DNA of 64,000 nt from assembly GCA_012295275.1 (NCBI GenBank), contig CM022677.1:7941491-8005490 (forward strand). Direction: 5' to 3'. Under the pieces are notes generated by a model that had not been told where the DNA came from, did no database searches, and saw only the letters and a program-made list of their open reading frames with translations. This DNA comes from Chrysomallon squamiferum. Its lineage: Eukaryota > Mollusca > Gastropoda > Neomphalida > Peltospiridae. This document shows positions 11,687-25,384 of the stretch, piece by piece. A program made the translations under genes and the position numbers. The stretch's first letter is position 1, and every line of letters starts with the position of its first letter.

Positions 11687-14600
11687 TGCAATAATAACAG
11701 TAGTAATAATAATAATAATAATAATCAAAGAAGTACATTGAATTATTTTTATTGTCTTTTTCTATTCATTAAAATGAAATTTGAACTACCAAGTAAAAAC
11801 AACACACATGAAACACAAACACACAGAGACACACGCACACACAGAACATACACAGACACACACACATGCACTTAGTTTAATTTACTATACATTCCTTTGC
11901 TTATCCTGTTCACATATTTTCACTACACAGGGCTTTCCTAAGAGTGCATCAAGGTGTTTAACTAGCAATTTTAAAGATTTCTGCTAAATGGATTCTTTTA
12001 AGGATGGTAATGACGTGGAAATCCTGGAGTTTATTTATTTATTCTAGATACTGCCTATAAAATTGAACAAAACTGCATTTCCTAAAGTATTTGTTCCTTC
12101 AGTGTACTTATAAATACATCTAATGTATTTATCATGTATACATTTCTGTTTAAATATCACAGATGAAATTTAAACTATCTTGAGTTTGATTTTTGTTCAG
12201 GTCAGTCTGCAACAAAAACGAAATAAAGAAGAATAAAATGTAAAATATTTTGAAATTTATTTTATTCAAGAAATTAATAAGGAAAGCAGATAGTTCCAAC
12301 TGAATCAAACCAAAATAACATAAAACAGTCTCATTGGTCCTGATGAAGAAAAAAAACAAAAAAAACAAAAAAAACTTAAAACAAAATTAAAATCATATAT
12401 TTAGAAATCATTTTTATGAATAAACAAATAAATAAATAAAATTAAAATAAACAACTAAAACAGAGTTCTCACTATGTGATAAATTACTTGTAGCTAGAAA
12501 TAACCAAACTATAAATCTGTTACATATAAAATCACTTTCAGCAAAAGAAATGCTTAATTTTTAGTCTCCTTAATTTCACAATGTTTACTATTGACTTTGC
12601 TTTTTCTAAATAACACTTTAAAGTTTTACAAGTCTGAAACCACCAATGAATGTAAAATACAAAGTGAATCAAAATGTAACGAAAGTTTAAAAGTATGAAC
12701 TAATCTTTTTGGAAGGGGGGTTGTTACAACAACTCTTTTTCCAAAACAACATCATTTCTGTGGAAAAAATCTACAAAGAAGATAATTTTATTTCTTTATA
12801 AATACAAATATCAAAAATGAGGCTTATTTTAAGAAAAAAAATGTTATGTTTCACACATCACCATAAAATGCAAACTTATACTAATATATATATAAAAAAA
12901 CAATGGTAAACTGTACACATCAGGGACTAGTAATAAAAAAATAAAAAATACTATAAGAAAAATCTATTTTGTATACATAAAAAAATTTCTGTTTAAAATA
13001 TTCAAACTGTATCACTCCCCCACACACACACATACACACACACACACGAACTCCCACACAAATAACTGTTTAACATTATGTTAAAACTAGATTTTTAAAA
13101 AAAAGAAAGAAAAATCATATTAAAAATAATTATTTTATTTTACAAACATAGCCACACAGAAAAACATCACTCATGAAAATCTATTTTGATTTCATCTTTT
13201 TTAAAATATCCCAACAACCTCATGAATGGTTACAAATTAATGCTGCATGTATTATTAAGCAGTTTTCTTATCTGAATGTAAGTTTTAATAATTAAAATAA
13301 ACTATATTCTAAACTTTCAAGTAATATATAATTTGTTTTATTATTTTCAATTATACAACTATTATATATCATTATGGAGGATTATAATGAATTTTTCTAA
13401 ATCACTTTTATAACATATATAAACAGATAATTATTCAAAATATTTATTAAGTAAAAAAGAAACAAACCTATCTTTTTCATGCACTATATAAAATTTAGTA
13501 TTGGCACATTGTGTTATTTTCAGTAACTTATATTTTATATATATATATATTGGGTTTTTTACATGTACATATGTCTGGTTTAGACAAGTGTCCTCTGTAC
13601 CCAGTTTCATGTGATAAATAGTAAAAAGTATACAATTACTATACCCTATTATAAACTAATAAATATTTCTCAAGCAAAATATATAAACAAAGCTAGTGAA
13701 CATAAAAAGCAAGATACTTTTATAAAATAAAAAAATGCCCTGTTTACAATGCTCTGCTTACAAAAACAAAAATAATAATAATAATTAAAAAATAAATAAA
13801 TAGAGGCAATTATAAAAAAAGAAAAAGAAAAAAAACAACAAGTCACATAAAACAGAACCAGAATAGAATTTATTTCTAAATTAAAAATGGTGACATCAGC
13901 ATGTAGTTTCTTCCAAACTGAACTTTGTAAAATAAATTATCACAATTGTCTGTGTGTGTGTGTTAAAAATATACACTTAAAGCTTCCACGATTAATAGAT
14001 ACAAAAATAAAACAAATGTCTGTCATGGAAATAGTGACTCCACAGGTTATGAATTAAATTAAATAAAGTCCTGTAGGAAATACTAGGAAAATGAAATAAT
14101 GTTTGATTAAAGGCACTAAACAGAATGCTCAGTATGAAATATAATAATTAGTAATTCAGAGGTTTGTATACAGTTGAACTTGCATAATCAATGATTCTTA
14201 TGTATTTATATTTTTATTTTTAACTTTAGGTAAATGTATATGAGAGAGAGTTATATTTTGACATAAGGAAAACAAAGAATAGTAAAAAAAAAATCTAGTA
14301 TGTGCACAAAACCAAACACTTTTATAATATTATTTTCAGTATAATTTAAAATATTTATATATAAATATAGTTTATTAACAAAACCAAGAATTTAGTGTTT
14401 AATATACACATCATTACAAACAAATTATATGATCAACATCTATTGTAGCAGATAGATCTCATTAGACAATCTACTGATATATACTGTAAGCTCAAAATAT
14501 TCGGACTCTCTTTTTGCAATGGATTCTCAAAACCTTTATGAAAATAGCAGATACTCCAGGAAGAGGGAAACAAGGATCCTGTATCACATACATGGTGAAG

Positions 14601-15139
14601 AAACTCTTACCTTATTAAATTATCAGTTTCAGCAGATGAAGTGATTTTAAAAGACTTTAAGAACGCGAGATCCCTTCAAATTGCTACTTTGTGTACGAAC
14701 GCCAGTCGCACTGTCTTCAAAAAAAAAAAAAAAAAAAAAAAAAAAATGAAACGTCGGTCCCGATTCAAATGTTGTTCCACAAAAACGTTTTGCCTCAGCA
14801 GGACCAGTTATGAGCGATTTATTTTCTCTTCTTTTCTTTTTATTGCAAATAATCAATTTTATTGGCCTAATTCAAACAAACATTCACATTTTAATATTTT
14901 GAACACGACGTCAGGTGCCACGAAGCATTAGTTTAACCATCTGACTCGTAGATGTATTTATTGAATTACTTATTGAATTATTAATTTAAAAACAGAATAA
15001 CTTAAATATTATTTTCTAAAGAGATACTTTATTTTTTTATTGTCTTATTATCTTTGCTAACAATAAACATTTTGAGCTGATATTATTATTGTAAAAATAT
15101 AGTCTAATCACATTTTATATTTCTGTTTTACTTGTTCAT

Positions 15140-15140
<1 letters not shown>
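10650..15140. other. AT-rich noncoding DNA
   Basis: No coding signal is seen. It contains an AAAT-type tract at 10751-10825, (CA)n at 11211-11250, (AAT)/(ACT) tracts at 11580-11730 and a run of about 29 A at 14719-14747. The poly-A run follows GGATCCTG...GAACGCCAG-type CpG-containing DNA and could be a retroelement tail, but no body is recognised. Confidence 0.5.

Positions 15141-15142
<2 letters not shown>

Positions 15143-15211
<69 letters not shown>
15143..15211 (+). repeat. (CT)n microsatellite
   Basis: About 34 CT units without interruption. Confidence 0.95.
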
Positions 15212-15214
<3 letters not shown>

Positions 15215-15700
15215 CTTTCAAAAAAACAACAACATAAAATTCTATGACTATCTGTTTTAGTAATTTTTCTTGTTAATTGAAATATCATATTTATTTCTGG
15301 CAGCTGAGTTTTACTACCAGATTTTGAATATACACTTGTTATTCAGATGTTATAATTACAAATTTTAATATTTTTTAAACTAAATATAATTTTTTTCTAT
15401 TTCTGTTGTTGCCTCGTTATTCATTATTTAAGATAAATTTAAGTTTTAAGATACATTTTAATGAACTGTTACGAATGCAATAAACATCTCTTCTAAAAAC
15501 TTTGAACACATTTGTGTTTCAGTGTGATAGAAGAATCTTCCACTTGTAAATGTCCCTTGCTGTGTCTTTTGTATCTTAAGCCTGGGAACTGCGGAATTAA
15601 TTATCACTAGAGGGTTCCTGTTTTGCAGAATTATCTGGCGACAGACGTCTAGCGGCAAGGTTCAACACGTTGTCAAATAACGCGAGTCCCTTTTCTTTCT

Positions 15701-15712
15701 TATAAAAGCCCG
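15701..15712 (+). promoter_or_regulatory. Possible TATA-type promoter in a CpG-richer island
   Basis: TATAAAAGCCCGG lies in a local region (about 15,590-15,880) clearly richer in CpG than its surroundings, with GC-rich sequence starting about 20-30 bp downstream. A + strand start near 15,730 would put the unrecognised exon at 17,390 within 1.7 kb. A (CT)n tract follows at 15,905. The evidence is compositional only. Confidence 0.3.
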
Positions 15713-15903
15713 GATATTTTTATGTTAAGGATACGACAGACACGCCCGCTGACCTGTCAGAAAGCGTGCCTGTCGCAGACGTGCCTCACAGCAACTCGCT
15801 CTGATTAGCAAGTTAAATTTTTCCATTTCCATTTGTTCAGGAAGAGCGAGTTGTGTTTTCTTTACAAACGAAATTACTGTTCGGGATAGCAGTTGAAAAT
15901 ACG

Positions 15904-15904
<1 letters not shown>

Positions 15905-15988
<84 letters not shown>
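15905..15988 (+). repeat. (CT)n microsatellite
   Basis: About 42 CT units, downstream of the CpG-richer segment. Pyrimidine tracts of this kind sit in promoters and 5' UTRs of many animal genes but also occur at random. Confidence 0.95.
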
Positions 15989-15994
<6 letters not shown>

Positions 15995-17389
15995 TTTGCT
16001 ATCTTTTATTGCTATTTTTTCTTTTTCATAATTTAAAAAAAAACACCCAAAAAAACACATTAATTTCTCTCTTATATTGGTCTGTACTATTTTAAAGCAT
16101 CATCTGTTTCCAGACAAACGTCCTTTGTCCCATTAGTATCACTAATTATAAATATATTCTGTGATGTAGATAATAAAATATAATATTAATTTTCTACGTA
16201 AACAACATAAATAGCGCAATCGGAATTAAATTGCGTCTTATAAAAATGTATAGTGTAAGTAGCAGTATTCTAAGTTATTCGTATAAAAAGTGTTTGTGTT
16301 ATAAAAGAAACGGGATATCTCAAGTTGGAAGTACGATCATCAATGTTAAAATAAAAAAGATATAGAAAACGTTTTTTCATTTATTCTCAAGTTATCAGAA
16401 TAGTTTATAGTTGAGTGTGTTAGGCCCTATTAACATGAGCGCAGTGCATACTTCAGTTTTCATTAATAACTCTTAACATTATTTATTCATTAATATTAAT
16501 ATCGAAGTCGATTTTGTATTTGTGATTATACATTGCGGTTCCGTAAATAAGAGATTCTCGTGTAATTAATATAACGCGGATAACGGAATATCACATTAAA
16601 CTTTTCGTCTATGTTTAATAATTCTCAAATTTATTGAGTAAAAGTACGCTGTATATTTCTCCAAATTCAGGTATTGTCCATGAGTAAATATCATTTTAAT
16701 CTATAGTGATTATTTTAATGATCATGTTAGTCTTTAATGTAATGAAATGTCTTTTGTGATTCTCCTATGAAATTAAAGGATAAGCTTACAGTTGCTATTA
16801 TTATATTCAGTGGTGCAGCTATTAGAAAGAAATATCATTGATAACAATATTGTAAATTGTTTTCACTATAAACTGTTTTGACGATATTAAAGTTCTACAA
16901 CTCTGTATGCGTAACCCGTGACGCGTGTTTTTCTCACTGTGTCCAGTTTATTCTACAAACAGTTTCTACTGACAGAAAAGAAACAAAGTAAATTCCTCTC
17001 TGAATTTCTCGTTATCTGTGTAAAAACCTGAAATGCTCATCACATTAAAAACTGATAATTATTTTTGAGGAGTTATTATTATTATTATTTTTATTTATTA
17101 TTATTTTTTTTCATTTGTTTTAGTTTTTCTTCAATTTTTTAATTAATTATTATTTTTTATGATTCTAATAATATATTATTCGTTTACACTGAGAGGAATC
17201 GTATAAACTGACTTACATAAATTTTGTTATTGTTTTAATTCGAGACGAATTTAGTGTATTTTTTAAATAAGTAAGAACGTAAATAAGTAAGAACGTAAAT
17301 AAGTAAGTATATAAATAAATAAATAAATAAATAAGCATGAGAAACTATGTTTAATAATTAATTATTCTGGTATCGGACGCATTCACTAG

Positions 17390-17627
17390 AGAGGTGGAGA
17401 CACTTTTGACACTCTGGGAATGCCGTGTAGGAGAATCCCATCTAAATATTGCCGAATGCATGGACCATCCCAAGTTCAATCCGTTTAAAGAATTTGATTT
17501 GTTCTGGCGAAGCAACGAAGATTTGCGAGCTGAGCTATACGCACTTCGAAAGCCGCCAAAACGCTACTACGAGCTTCTGAGAAAGAACAATGAGTTGTAC
17601 AATATTCTCACAGATTTATTGTATTAG
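17390..17627 (+). CDS. Terminal coding exon of an unrecognised protein
   Basis: After an acceptor-like ATTCACTAG an open frame of 78 codons ends with TAG. The protein is of mixed, globular-looking composition: EVETLLTLWECRVGESHLNI, then a Pro/Phe-rich NPFKEFDLFWRS, a helix-like EDLRAELYALRKPP and a C-terminal YYELLRKNNELYNILTDLLY. Codon usage and CpG content set it apart from the flanking AT-rich DNA, which is why I accept it. The frame stays open upstream to 17,358, so it could start earlier, but no ATG is available. I do not recognise the family. Upstream exons could lie in the CpG-richer 15.5-17.3 kb stretch, but none is evident. Confidence 0.5.
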
Positions 17628-18519
17628 AAAAAACAACAGCTTTGATCTCTCTGTCAGTCTCCTTTCCTTAGCTTCTTCTACAATAGAAAACAGACTTTAC
17701 TCTCTGTAAAATTACTGATTGTGTTATATTTCTTTTTACTTTTTTTCTGTTGGATACGATTTTATTTCTAAACTCACTGCTCCAGGGAGCATTAATTTCA
17801 TTGTACCTTAACATCAAAACATTATTTATTTATAAATGCAATATTGTTTATTTATTTATTTATTATTTTATTTCTTGCTTTATTTCTTTAGTTACTACAA
17901 TTTAAAAAAAGAAAAGAAATTATGTTAACGTCATATACATGCTGTACCACTTTTCAGTTTAAACTATATAAAAAGCCACTACTAAACATATTCTTTCATT
18001 ATTTGTATCTATATGTATATACACATACATACACACATATAAACACATGCCTGCATACATACCCAAACACATACAAAAATACACACATACACACACAAAT
18101 ACATAAACAAACACTCACACAAACATACACTGGCTCATGGTATATTTGTGATCCATATGGTACCGAAACATTATTTATTTATTTTTATATTTTTAAAAAA
18201 TTATTTATTTATAGTTGCATTTTCTGTTTTCTTTTTTCTTTTTTTCCTTTTTTTTCTCATTTACAAAACACATACAGTGTTCAACAAAAATATTTTGTAT
18301 TTGTAAATATTTTGAAAAAAATATTGTTCATAGTCTTTAAAAAAAAACAAAATAAAAATAAAAATAAAATAAAAATGTCTAATCACTTGTAAATAAAAGA
18401 AAATTGTTGTTTTTCCTATCTTTTGTGTTTGTTTTAACATATCACAGTTTTGGTGTGGTTAGAACAGGAAATTATGTCAGAGAAAAATGAAAAGAAATGA
18501 TACAGCTCTGCTCACTATT

Positions 18520-19203
18520 ATTATAATTATCATCTGCAGGCTACTTACTATTATTGTAATTATCATCTACAGGCTACTTACTATTATTATAATTATCATC
18601 TACAGGCTACTTACTATTATTGTAATTATCATCTGCAGGCTACTTACTATTATTATAATTATCATCTACAGGCTACTTACTATTATTGTAATTATCATCT
18701 GCAGGCTACTTACTATTATTATAATTATCATCTGCAGGCTACTTACTATTATTGTAATTATCATCTGCAGGCTACTTACTATTATTGTAATTATCATCTG
18801 CAGGCTACTTACTATTATTGTAATTATCATCTACAGGCTACTTACTATTATTGTAATTATCATCTGCAGGCTACTTACTATTATTGTAATTATCATCTGC
18901 AGGCTACTTACTATTATTATAATTATCATCTGCAGGCTACTACTACTATTATTGTAATTATCATCTACAGGCTACTTACTATTATTGTAATTATCATCTG
19001 CAGGCTACTTACTATTATTATTGTAATTATCATCTACAGGCTACTTACTATTATTGTAATTATCATCTACAGGCTACTTACTATTATTGTAATTATCATC
19101 TGCAGGCTACTTACTATTATTATAATTATCATCTACAGGCTACTTACTATTATTGTAATTATCATCTACAGGCTACTTACTATTATTGTAATTATCATCT
19201 ACT
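18520..19203 (+). repeat. 33-bp minisatellite, about 20 copies
   Basis: The unit contains CAGGCTACTTACTATTATT followed by G/ATAATTATCATCT; it is 33 bp (eleven codons). Copies vary at two sites (CTGCAG versus CTACAG; TTGTAA versus TTATAA), giving a type pattern that could be mapped. One unit near 18,940 is short by three bases and one near 19,015 is long by three. The long open frame (Leu-Leu-Thr-Ile repeats) is a product of the period and is not a credible protein. Confidence 0.95.
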
Positions 19204-19829
19204 AACTCTCATTTTTATTATAATTATCTGTTCACACACACTTGATAAATAACTGGTTTCTAAATTCTGGTTTGTAAAAAAACTGGCATTTTGCAGATTA
19301 TATACTTTAAAACATTTTTTTAGAAAAATATAAAAATAATTAAGAAATAATACATTTAAATAAATAAATAAAATTAACATTAAAAAGTCTAAATATTGGT
19401 CATGCTTCTGCAGGGCATGTGCACATCTGTATATAAAAAACAATCATATACATGTTCTGTATTTTGTGTAAACACATCAGAACCTTAACACTACAAATGT
19501 TTTAATAACTAACCTGACTGTCAAGACCACTCTGTATTACAAACAAAACCTTACATAATCAGCAATATGTTAGTAACCACAGTATTGAAAACACTGTGAT
19601 ACATCATGCTACTCAGTGATAAATAATAATGACAATTCTTACATACAATCTCAGAGAAAAGCTAACTCTTCTGTTTCTGTTAAGTCACACTGTGCACTGG
19701 CTATAACTGAAATTCATTCACAGATAAAGCACTGAGGATTTGTAATGCTACATAATATACATTTATCTAAGAAAACAAGTAAACTGTAATCTGTCTCTTA
19801 AAATAAAACAGCTGAAAAAACATTTCTTC

Positions 19830-21010
19830 ATTGTGGGCCAGTGATAAGTGTCTGTCTATGTTTCAATGTTTGCATGAGTGTATATGTACTTGTGTAAGTC
19901 TGTATGCATGTTTATTTGTGTATTTGAGTTTGTATGTATTTTTATATGTATGTATGCATGTGTATCTGTGTATGTTTATATTATATGCATTTGAGTGTGC
20001 ATATATTTGTGTAAATCTGTATCTGCATGTATCTGTGTGCTTATTATGTCTGCATGACTGTATGTATCTCTGCTTGTTTGCATGTATGTGTATCTGTGTA
20101 TGTTTGTATTGTATGTTTAAGTATGTATGTATGTTTGTATGTTTGTATGTCTGTATGTATGTGTAGATGTTTGTATTATGTGTGTAAAAGTATGAATGTA
20201 TTTGTGTATCTGTGTGTTTGTATTTTGTGTGTTGTTTGTGTGAATTAATTTAGTCAAATTATCTAGTGATCATGAATATGTTTCTGAATGTGTGTAGTTT
20301 ATCTTTTAGAATGTTTGTATATATGTGCAGATGTATGTATGTGTCTGTATTAGTGTATATATGTATAAGTATGGATTATGTGTACTTGTATCTAAGGATG
20401 TATGTATGAATACTTCTGCTTGTATTACTGAGTGTAAGTTTGGATGTAATTAATGCCAAATAAATTATTGGTTCAGAAAACATTATCTGAACACCAAAAA
20501 CAAATCTGATAATAAAGACAATTTATCTAGAACTACTATGTGTGCTTTATGTTGTTTTTTACCTGCTGAAATTAAATAGCAATAAAAATTGAATAAAATA
20601 CTTATTTATAATTAATTATCTTAACTTTTTTTTTTAAATAATTATTTACTAATTTAAAATCAAACACTCACATTAAAATAGAAAAACATATTCCATAAAT
20701 ATACACAATAAAACTCATAATTCATCATAAACTAACACACCCATATATGCACATACACATGTATACATATGCATACATATACAAAAAAATCCGTACAAAC
20801 AGATACAAACACACACACTCACACAGAAACACATACACACACAGACACTCAGACTTACACATATATAGACACACATACACCATACAAATACAGACAAATT
20901 CACACACACACACATACAAACTCATATACAAGACACATACACACTCACACACACATACAGAGAAACACACACACACACTTACGTACATACATATAACATG
21001 CACCATAAAA
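19830..21010. repeat. Purine-pyrimidine alternating low-complexity DNA
   Basis: 19,850-20,440 is rich in TGTATG/TATGTG phrases. 20,730-20,990 is rich in the complementary CATACACA/CACACA phrases. The two halves thus form a loose inverted pair. The frames inside are Cys/Val/Tyr- or Thr/His-rich artefacts. Confidence 0.7.
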
Positions 21011-21111
21011 ACTCACTCTTACACATCATACAAAGATAATTATGTAGAAACAAAATGACACACAGTGCTATAAAGATATAAGAGGTATATAAAAATATCA
21101 CTTGTTTCTAG

Positions 21112-21251
21112 GTAAAAAGATGATGGAGGTAGAGCATGTGCCAGTGATAGAAGTAGAAAACACCAGTAACACAGTCAGTGAAAACACCAGTAACACAGTC
21201 AGTGAAAACACAGTTCAGTCAGAAGCTAGCTTAAAGAGAACAGCAGCATAA
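21112..21251 (+). CDS. Possible last coding exon, acidic, unrecognised
   Basis: A strong acceptor (CACTTGTTTCTAG) precedes a frame reading GKKMMEVEHVPVIEVEN and ending ...SEASLKRTAA with TAA. In between, a 24-bp unit is duplicated in frame (eight residues, SNTVSENT), which indicates a disordered tail. Upstream exons are not identified. Support is the acceptor, the open frame and non-repetitive acidic composition. Confidence 0.38.
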
Positions 21252-21732
21252 AGTGGTGATGAAACAACTACAGCAACAACAGCAGATGTGAAGAAAACAG
21301 AATCAAGCACATTTCTGAAAATAAGAGAGAAGACAAAAGTAAACACTATGACAAACAATAATAATAACAATAATAATCATAATAATAATATAATACTAAC
21401 AATAAATAACAACAATAACAATAACAACAATAATTAATAAATAAAGAAATAAAGAAATAAAGTATCTATAACTTGTCTACTGATGTATTTCTTAATTTTA
21501 CTTTTTTTACAAAAACAGTAATATTGTTCTCATGTTTTGTTTTAATTTCATCATGTCGTTTTTAATGCACAGAAAAGGTGAACATAAAAAATAATTAAGG
21601 TGACAGCTATTTTCATATAAAATTTATTTTGGTACTTTATTAAATCAGAATTTAAACTGTTTTCACTAAAACAATAATATCCATTTCAAGATGTTGTATT
21701 TTGATTTTGTCTTTGTAAATATACAAAAAAGA

Positions 21733-21734
21733 CT

Positions 21735-21802
<68 letters not shown>

Positions 21803-21843
21803 TTACCTAATTCAAATAAGAAGTATATATATAAATAATGATT

Positions 21844-21897
<54 letters not shown>

Positions 21898-21955
21898 ATA
21901 AATGTTTGTTTACCTAATTCAAATAAGAAGTATATATATAAATAATGATTATGTC
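21733..21955 (+). repeat. Tandem duplication of a GA microsatellite with its unique tail
   Basis: A (GA)n tract followed by TTTGTTTACCTAATTCAAAT, AAGAAGTATATATATAAATA and ATGATTA occurs twice in succession (about 21,733-21,845 and 21,846-21,955). The two tails are identical, so the duplication is young. Confidence 0.85.
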
Positions 21956-21999
21956 AGATTATCTTTTGCTAGATGACAACAAATACAGAAGACGTTGAT

Positions 22000-23340
22000 C
22001 AATATATACATAATAAAAATAAAAACATACAAAGACTATGCTTCATTTTTTCTTATATTTTTTAAAAATTATTTGAATGTGCCTTAACATTTTTAATATT
22101 AAGAAAGTGAAACAATTTCAGAAATAATTTCCATTTTCATTATTATTTTTAAATAAGATGCAATGTGTTTGATGTTGTAAATGTCAGGATTTAAAACAGT
22201 TAAGAACAAATAATGATTTTTTTATTAAAACATATTTGTACTGCCACCCATTTATGTAACAAAACCTGGCTATATTTTATTGTTGATCAAAAACTCCAGT
22301 CATTGCTAAAAATATTTAAAGTACTGAATTTGCATAATCTTACAATATCTCTCTTAGAATAAACAATGAAAATTTGAATCTGAAAGCTGGAGAACCATTT
22401 AGGTACTATAATTCTTAAAAGCAAAGATTGTAAGGGACTATTTGAATTACTTTGTTGTCATATGCATTTTTGAATCTTCAAACCAGATTGTCTTAAGTCT
22501 GTATTAGGACCCCTGCTACTGTTGCTTAAGTAAACAAGTTTCTTTCTCTAGATGATAACTTGTGCAGGTCAACTGCTAGTGATGTCTACCAATTACACTA
22601 TAACAAAACATGAGGTGCTAGATTTTTGAACAAACAAACCAGCTTTAATTTTCATTCAGCTTGGAAACATTAAATACCAGTTTGTACTTCATTTTTTAAG
22701 TGATAATTATTTTATTTTATATATATATATATATTTTATTTATTTATTTATTTATTATTTTCATTTTTTCCCCAAGCTTTTTAACTGAATTAAACAGAAA
22801 ATACAGATTATAAAAAATTAGAAGACATTTCAATTTGTACATTTTTAAACTAATTTTTTGAATTGTTCCAAAATGTAAAAGGCAAAGTATAAAATATTTG
22901 GGAAAATTTGTTCTCTTATTATTTTATTTTATTTTTTATCGTTTTTAAATTATTATTTCTTATTCTTAAAGATTAGTTATTGAAATTTTGTTTATGTTTT
23001 TCCCTGATTTAAATAATATAAAAGAAAAACTTTTTTTTTCATTTTCTGTGGGGTTTTTTAATAAAAAAATCTAATTACCCCTAATTACATAATTTCAAAT
23101 ATATTTACACTAATTACCCCAACCCTTGATTTTCCCCTGATTTAAAAAAAATAAAACAGAAAAATTATTTTGTGTTTTTCTTCTTCTTTTTAAATTGATT
23201 ACCCCAGCAAATCCTTGATTTCCCCTGATTTAAATAATAGTTTAAAAAAAGATAGAAGAAATGTTTTGTGTTGATTATAAAAATTAATATCTCTATGCAT
23301 TATCAAATTCATTTGAACTTATTTACAAAGATGGCATTCC
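22000..23340. other. AT-rich noncoding DNA
   Basis: No gene is seen. Between about 22,990 and 23,250 the phrase CCCCTGATTTAAATAATA or a close variant recurs with ATTACCCC, a weak tandem repeat. Confidence 0.5.
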
Positions 23341-23344
23341 ATAG

Positions 23345-24375
23345 CAATGATGAATCTCCATTCATCTTTCAGTGAAAAAGTTAAAATAACCAAGCACACA
23401 TCAAAGATAAAAACAGTGCAAGCTGCTATGAAGTACAATGTGTACACTGGATGTTCTGATCACATTGACAATGCAGTCTCTTGGAGATCACTGAGTTTTC
23501 AAAATTCAAATTACATTTCAGACAGATTTTCTCTTGAAAGTGTTGAGCTTTCTCTGGACAGGGAAGGGTGATGTAATAGCATTCTGGTTTTGAACCTTTT
23601 CTGAAAATGTGTCTTACAACATTTTCAACTGAAGTGCTGGCTGAGGCAGGTTGAATCTGTTGTCTAGGATCCTACAACAAAATATAATATTCATTAATAA
23701 ACAAAACATAAAATAAAGTGCAAGCAGTATTTTTTGTTGTCAATATTTCACTGTCTTACTGTCAAGTAGAATTTTAGTCCTCATTTTTATTTTTTCCATC
23801 CAATTTTAATAATAAAAATAATTTATTAAATGGTTTTATATTCTTAGTTTAATTTTATTTTTTTGACTTTGACATAAAAGCATTAAAAGAGCAATACACC
23901 AGTAAGAGAGATTACAAAAATGTTTTAATATTTGAATAATTCTATTAACTTGCTAAAATTTTGATATTTACTGTTTTAGTCTTTTAGTCCAGTTTACGAT
24001 GACTGCCAGGAATATTAAGTAAATAAACATTTTAAACCTATATAGTTATTCATTAGACAGTAAGAAAATGGTTTTGTAATACTGATTATACTTGAAATAC
24101 TAACATACTAGAATGATGGAAATACATTTGAGATTATTCTTACAATCTTTAATTAACCTTTAACAATTATTATAGTTACATCATTTACAATAAATTATTT
24201 GATTATTAAAATATTTAATTGTAACATACTTTCCTGCCACTTTAATATAAGTAAATTTTTGCCCCTTTTTTCAGATTTGAGTGAGATATTACCAACAGCA
24301 AATTACAAATGTTCTGATACTACTCTGTTAAGATGTCATGCAAATTATTACAAGGTTTGTTGGTGCATAAACCAT
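23345..24375 (-). repeat. Left arm of an inverted duplication (copy of the 3' end of the 50.9-54.4 kb gene)
   Basis: Read on the minus strand, this ~1 kb matches 53,290-54,590 on the plus strand. It includes the end of the last intron (AATAATTTGCA...TCTCACTC), a stretch with AAAGTGGCAGGAAAG, the intron end TTTTGTTGTAG, the last coding exon and about 140 bp of 3' UTR. The right arm has about 300 bp that are absent here (53,400-53,700). Because intron sequence is included, this is a DNA-level duplication, not a retrocopy. Confidence 0.8.
23511..23671 (-). pseudogene. Inverted copy of the coiled-coil gene's last exon, frameshifted
   Basis: After the acceptor TTTTGTTGTAG the minus strand begins DPRQQIQPASASTSVENVV and stays close to the exon at 54,279-54,446. 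The copy is 161 bp against 168 bp there. A net loss of 7 bp after RKGS shifts the frame, so the SLSRESSTLS-type tail is lost from the reading frame although its DNA is still recognisable. No other exon of the gene is duplicated nearby, so this is a dead fragment. The plus-strand open frame at 23,347-23,571 is its shadow. Confidence 0.75.
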
Positions 24376-25384
24376 TATTAAATTGATTCTATACTATCTA
24401 AAGTAATCATCATTTATGAGAAATGTATATAAAATTTTCAATACTATTCTGAGCATAAAAATAAATTTTGCTACTTTTAGTTAAATTGATCCTTAATCAA
24501 TGAGCTATAAAACATAAAAGTGAATGAATAAAACAAACCTTTATAGGAGCATTCAATCCACACATAGACATGGATATTTTAGATCCTGGACAAGAAAAGT
24601 AAACTCATTCTTAATTAATAAAAATATATAAAACAATAGTTATGTAGATTATATTTTTTTAAAAAAAAAAAAAAAAAAAACAACAAAAACAACACTACAC
24701 ACAAAGCTACTATAACCTAAAAACAACAACAGAACTTTCACCTTTTAAATTGTCTTCTTTAGTGTTGAAACACGAACACAATAATTAAGTAGCATCAGTA
24801 ACAACAAAGATATGAATAAATTCTTAAGAGCTTTTAATTCAGCAACAAATAATTTACATTATTTTTTCTTACAAAATATCTGAATTAACAGCCTTTTTCA
24901 TCAATGTATATCTGATTAGGGCTAACAATAAAAAATAAAAAATAAAAAAAGCTAGTAATGACAAAAATTATACATGTAAATATTTTTACCTTATTTTTTA
25001 TACAAATATCATTATCATCTTTGTCAGTTAAAGAGGTGACACATGTGAAAGGAAAAAGAAAAGACAGTGTTAACTTACTTGTTCTCTTCAAGTTCTGTTT
25101 GATCTTTTTTGTGTGGTTGTTTAATGTTCCCAACACGAGTAACCATTACTTCCCACTAACACATGCATGGAAATGAAAGTCATGTCTCTCATCTCTCTGT
25201 GAAAATATATAGTGTTTATTAGTATTAAAGGTATTTTATCTGTTTTTATCAATGTAAATTATTGCTAAATATACACGAGTATACAACATAAAATATAAAA
25301 GGTTAAAAGAGAAAAAATAAGAGTCAAAATGTAAGTGGAGAAAGTGAACAGAAAATAAGGGTAAGCAGTAGCCAAGCTGGTCAA
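24376..25384. other. AT-rich noncoding DNA
   Basis: No gene is supported. There is a T/A-run at 24,653-24,680. A short frame after TATAG at 24,545 (about 18 codons, AFNPHIDMDILDPGQEK then TAA) is noted, but it is too short to call. Confidence 0.5.

Noticed and set aside
14719-14747. Poly-A tail of a retrotransposed sequence
   Set aside because: No recognisable retroelement or gene body precedes it and no target duplication was seen.
15725-16095. Arg-Glu or Ser-Leu repeat frames
   Set aside because: Translation of the (CT)n microsatellite on either strand.
18487-18957. 156-residue frame rich in Ile and Leu, superficially like a membrane protein
   Set aside because: It is exactly periodic with the 33-bp minisatellite and has no independent support.
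23345-24375. Processed retrocopy of the coiled-coil gene
   Set aside because: The copy contains intron sequence and is not followed by a poly-A tail in its own orientation.
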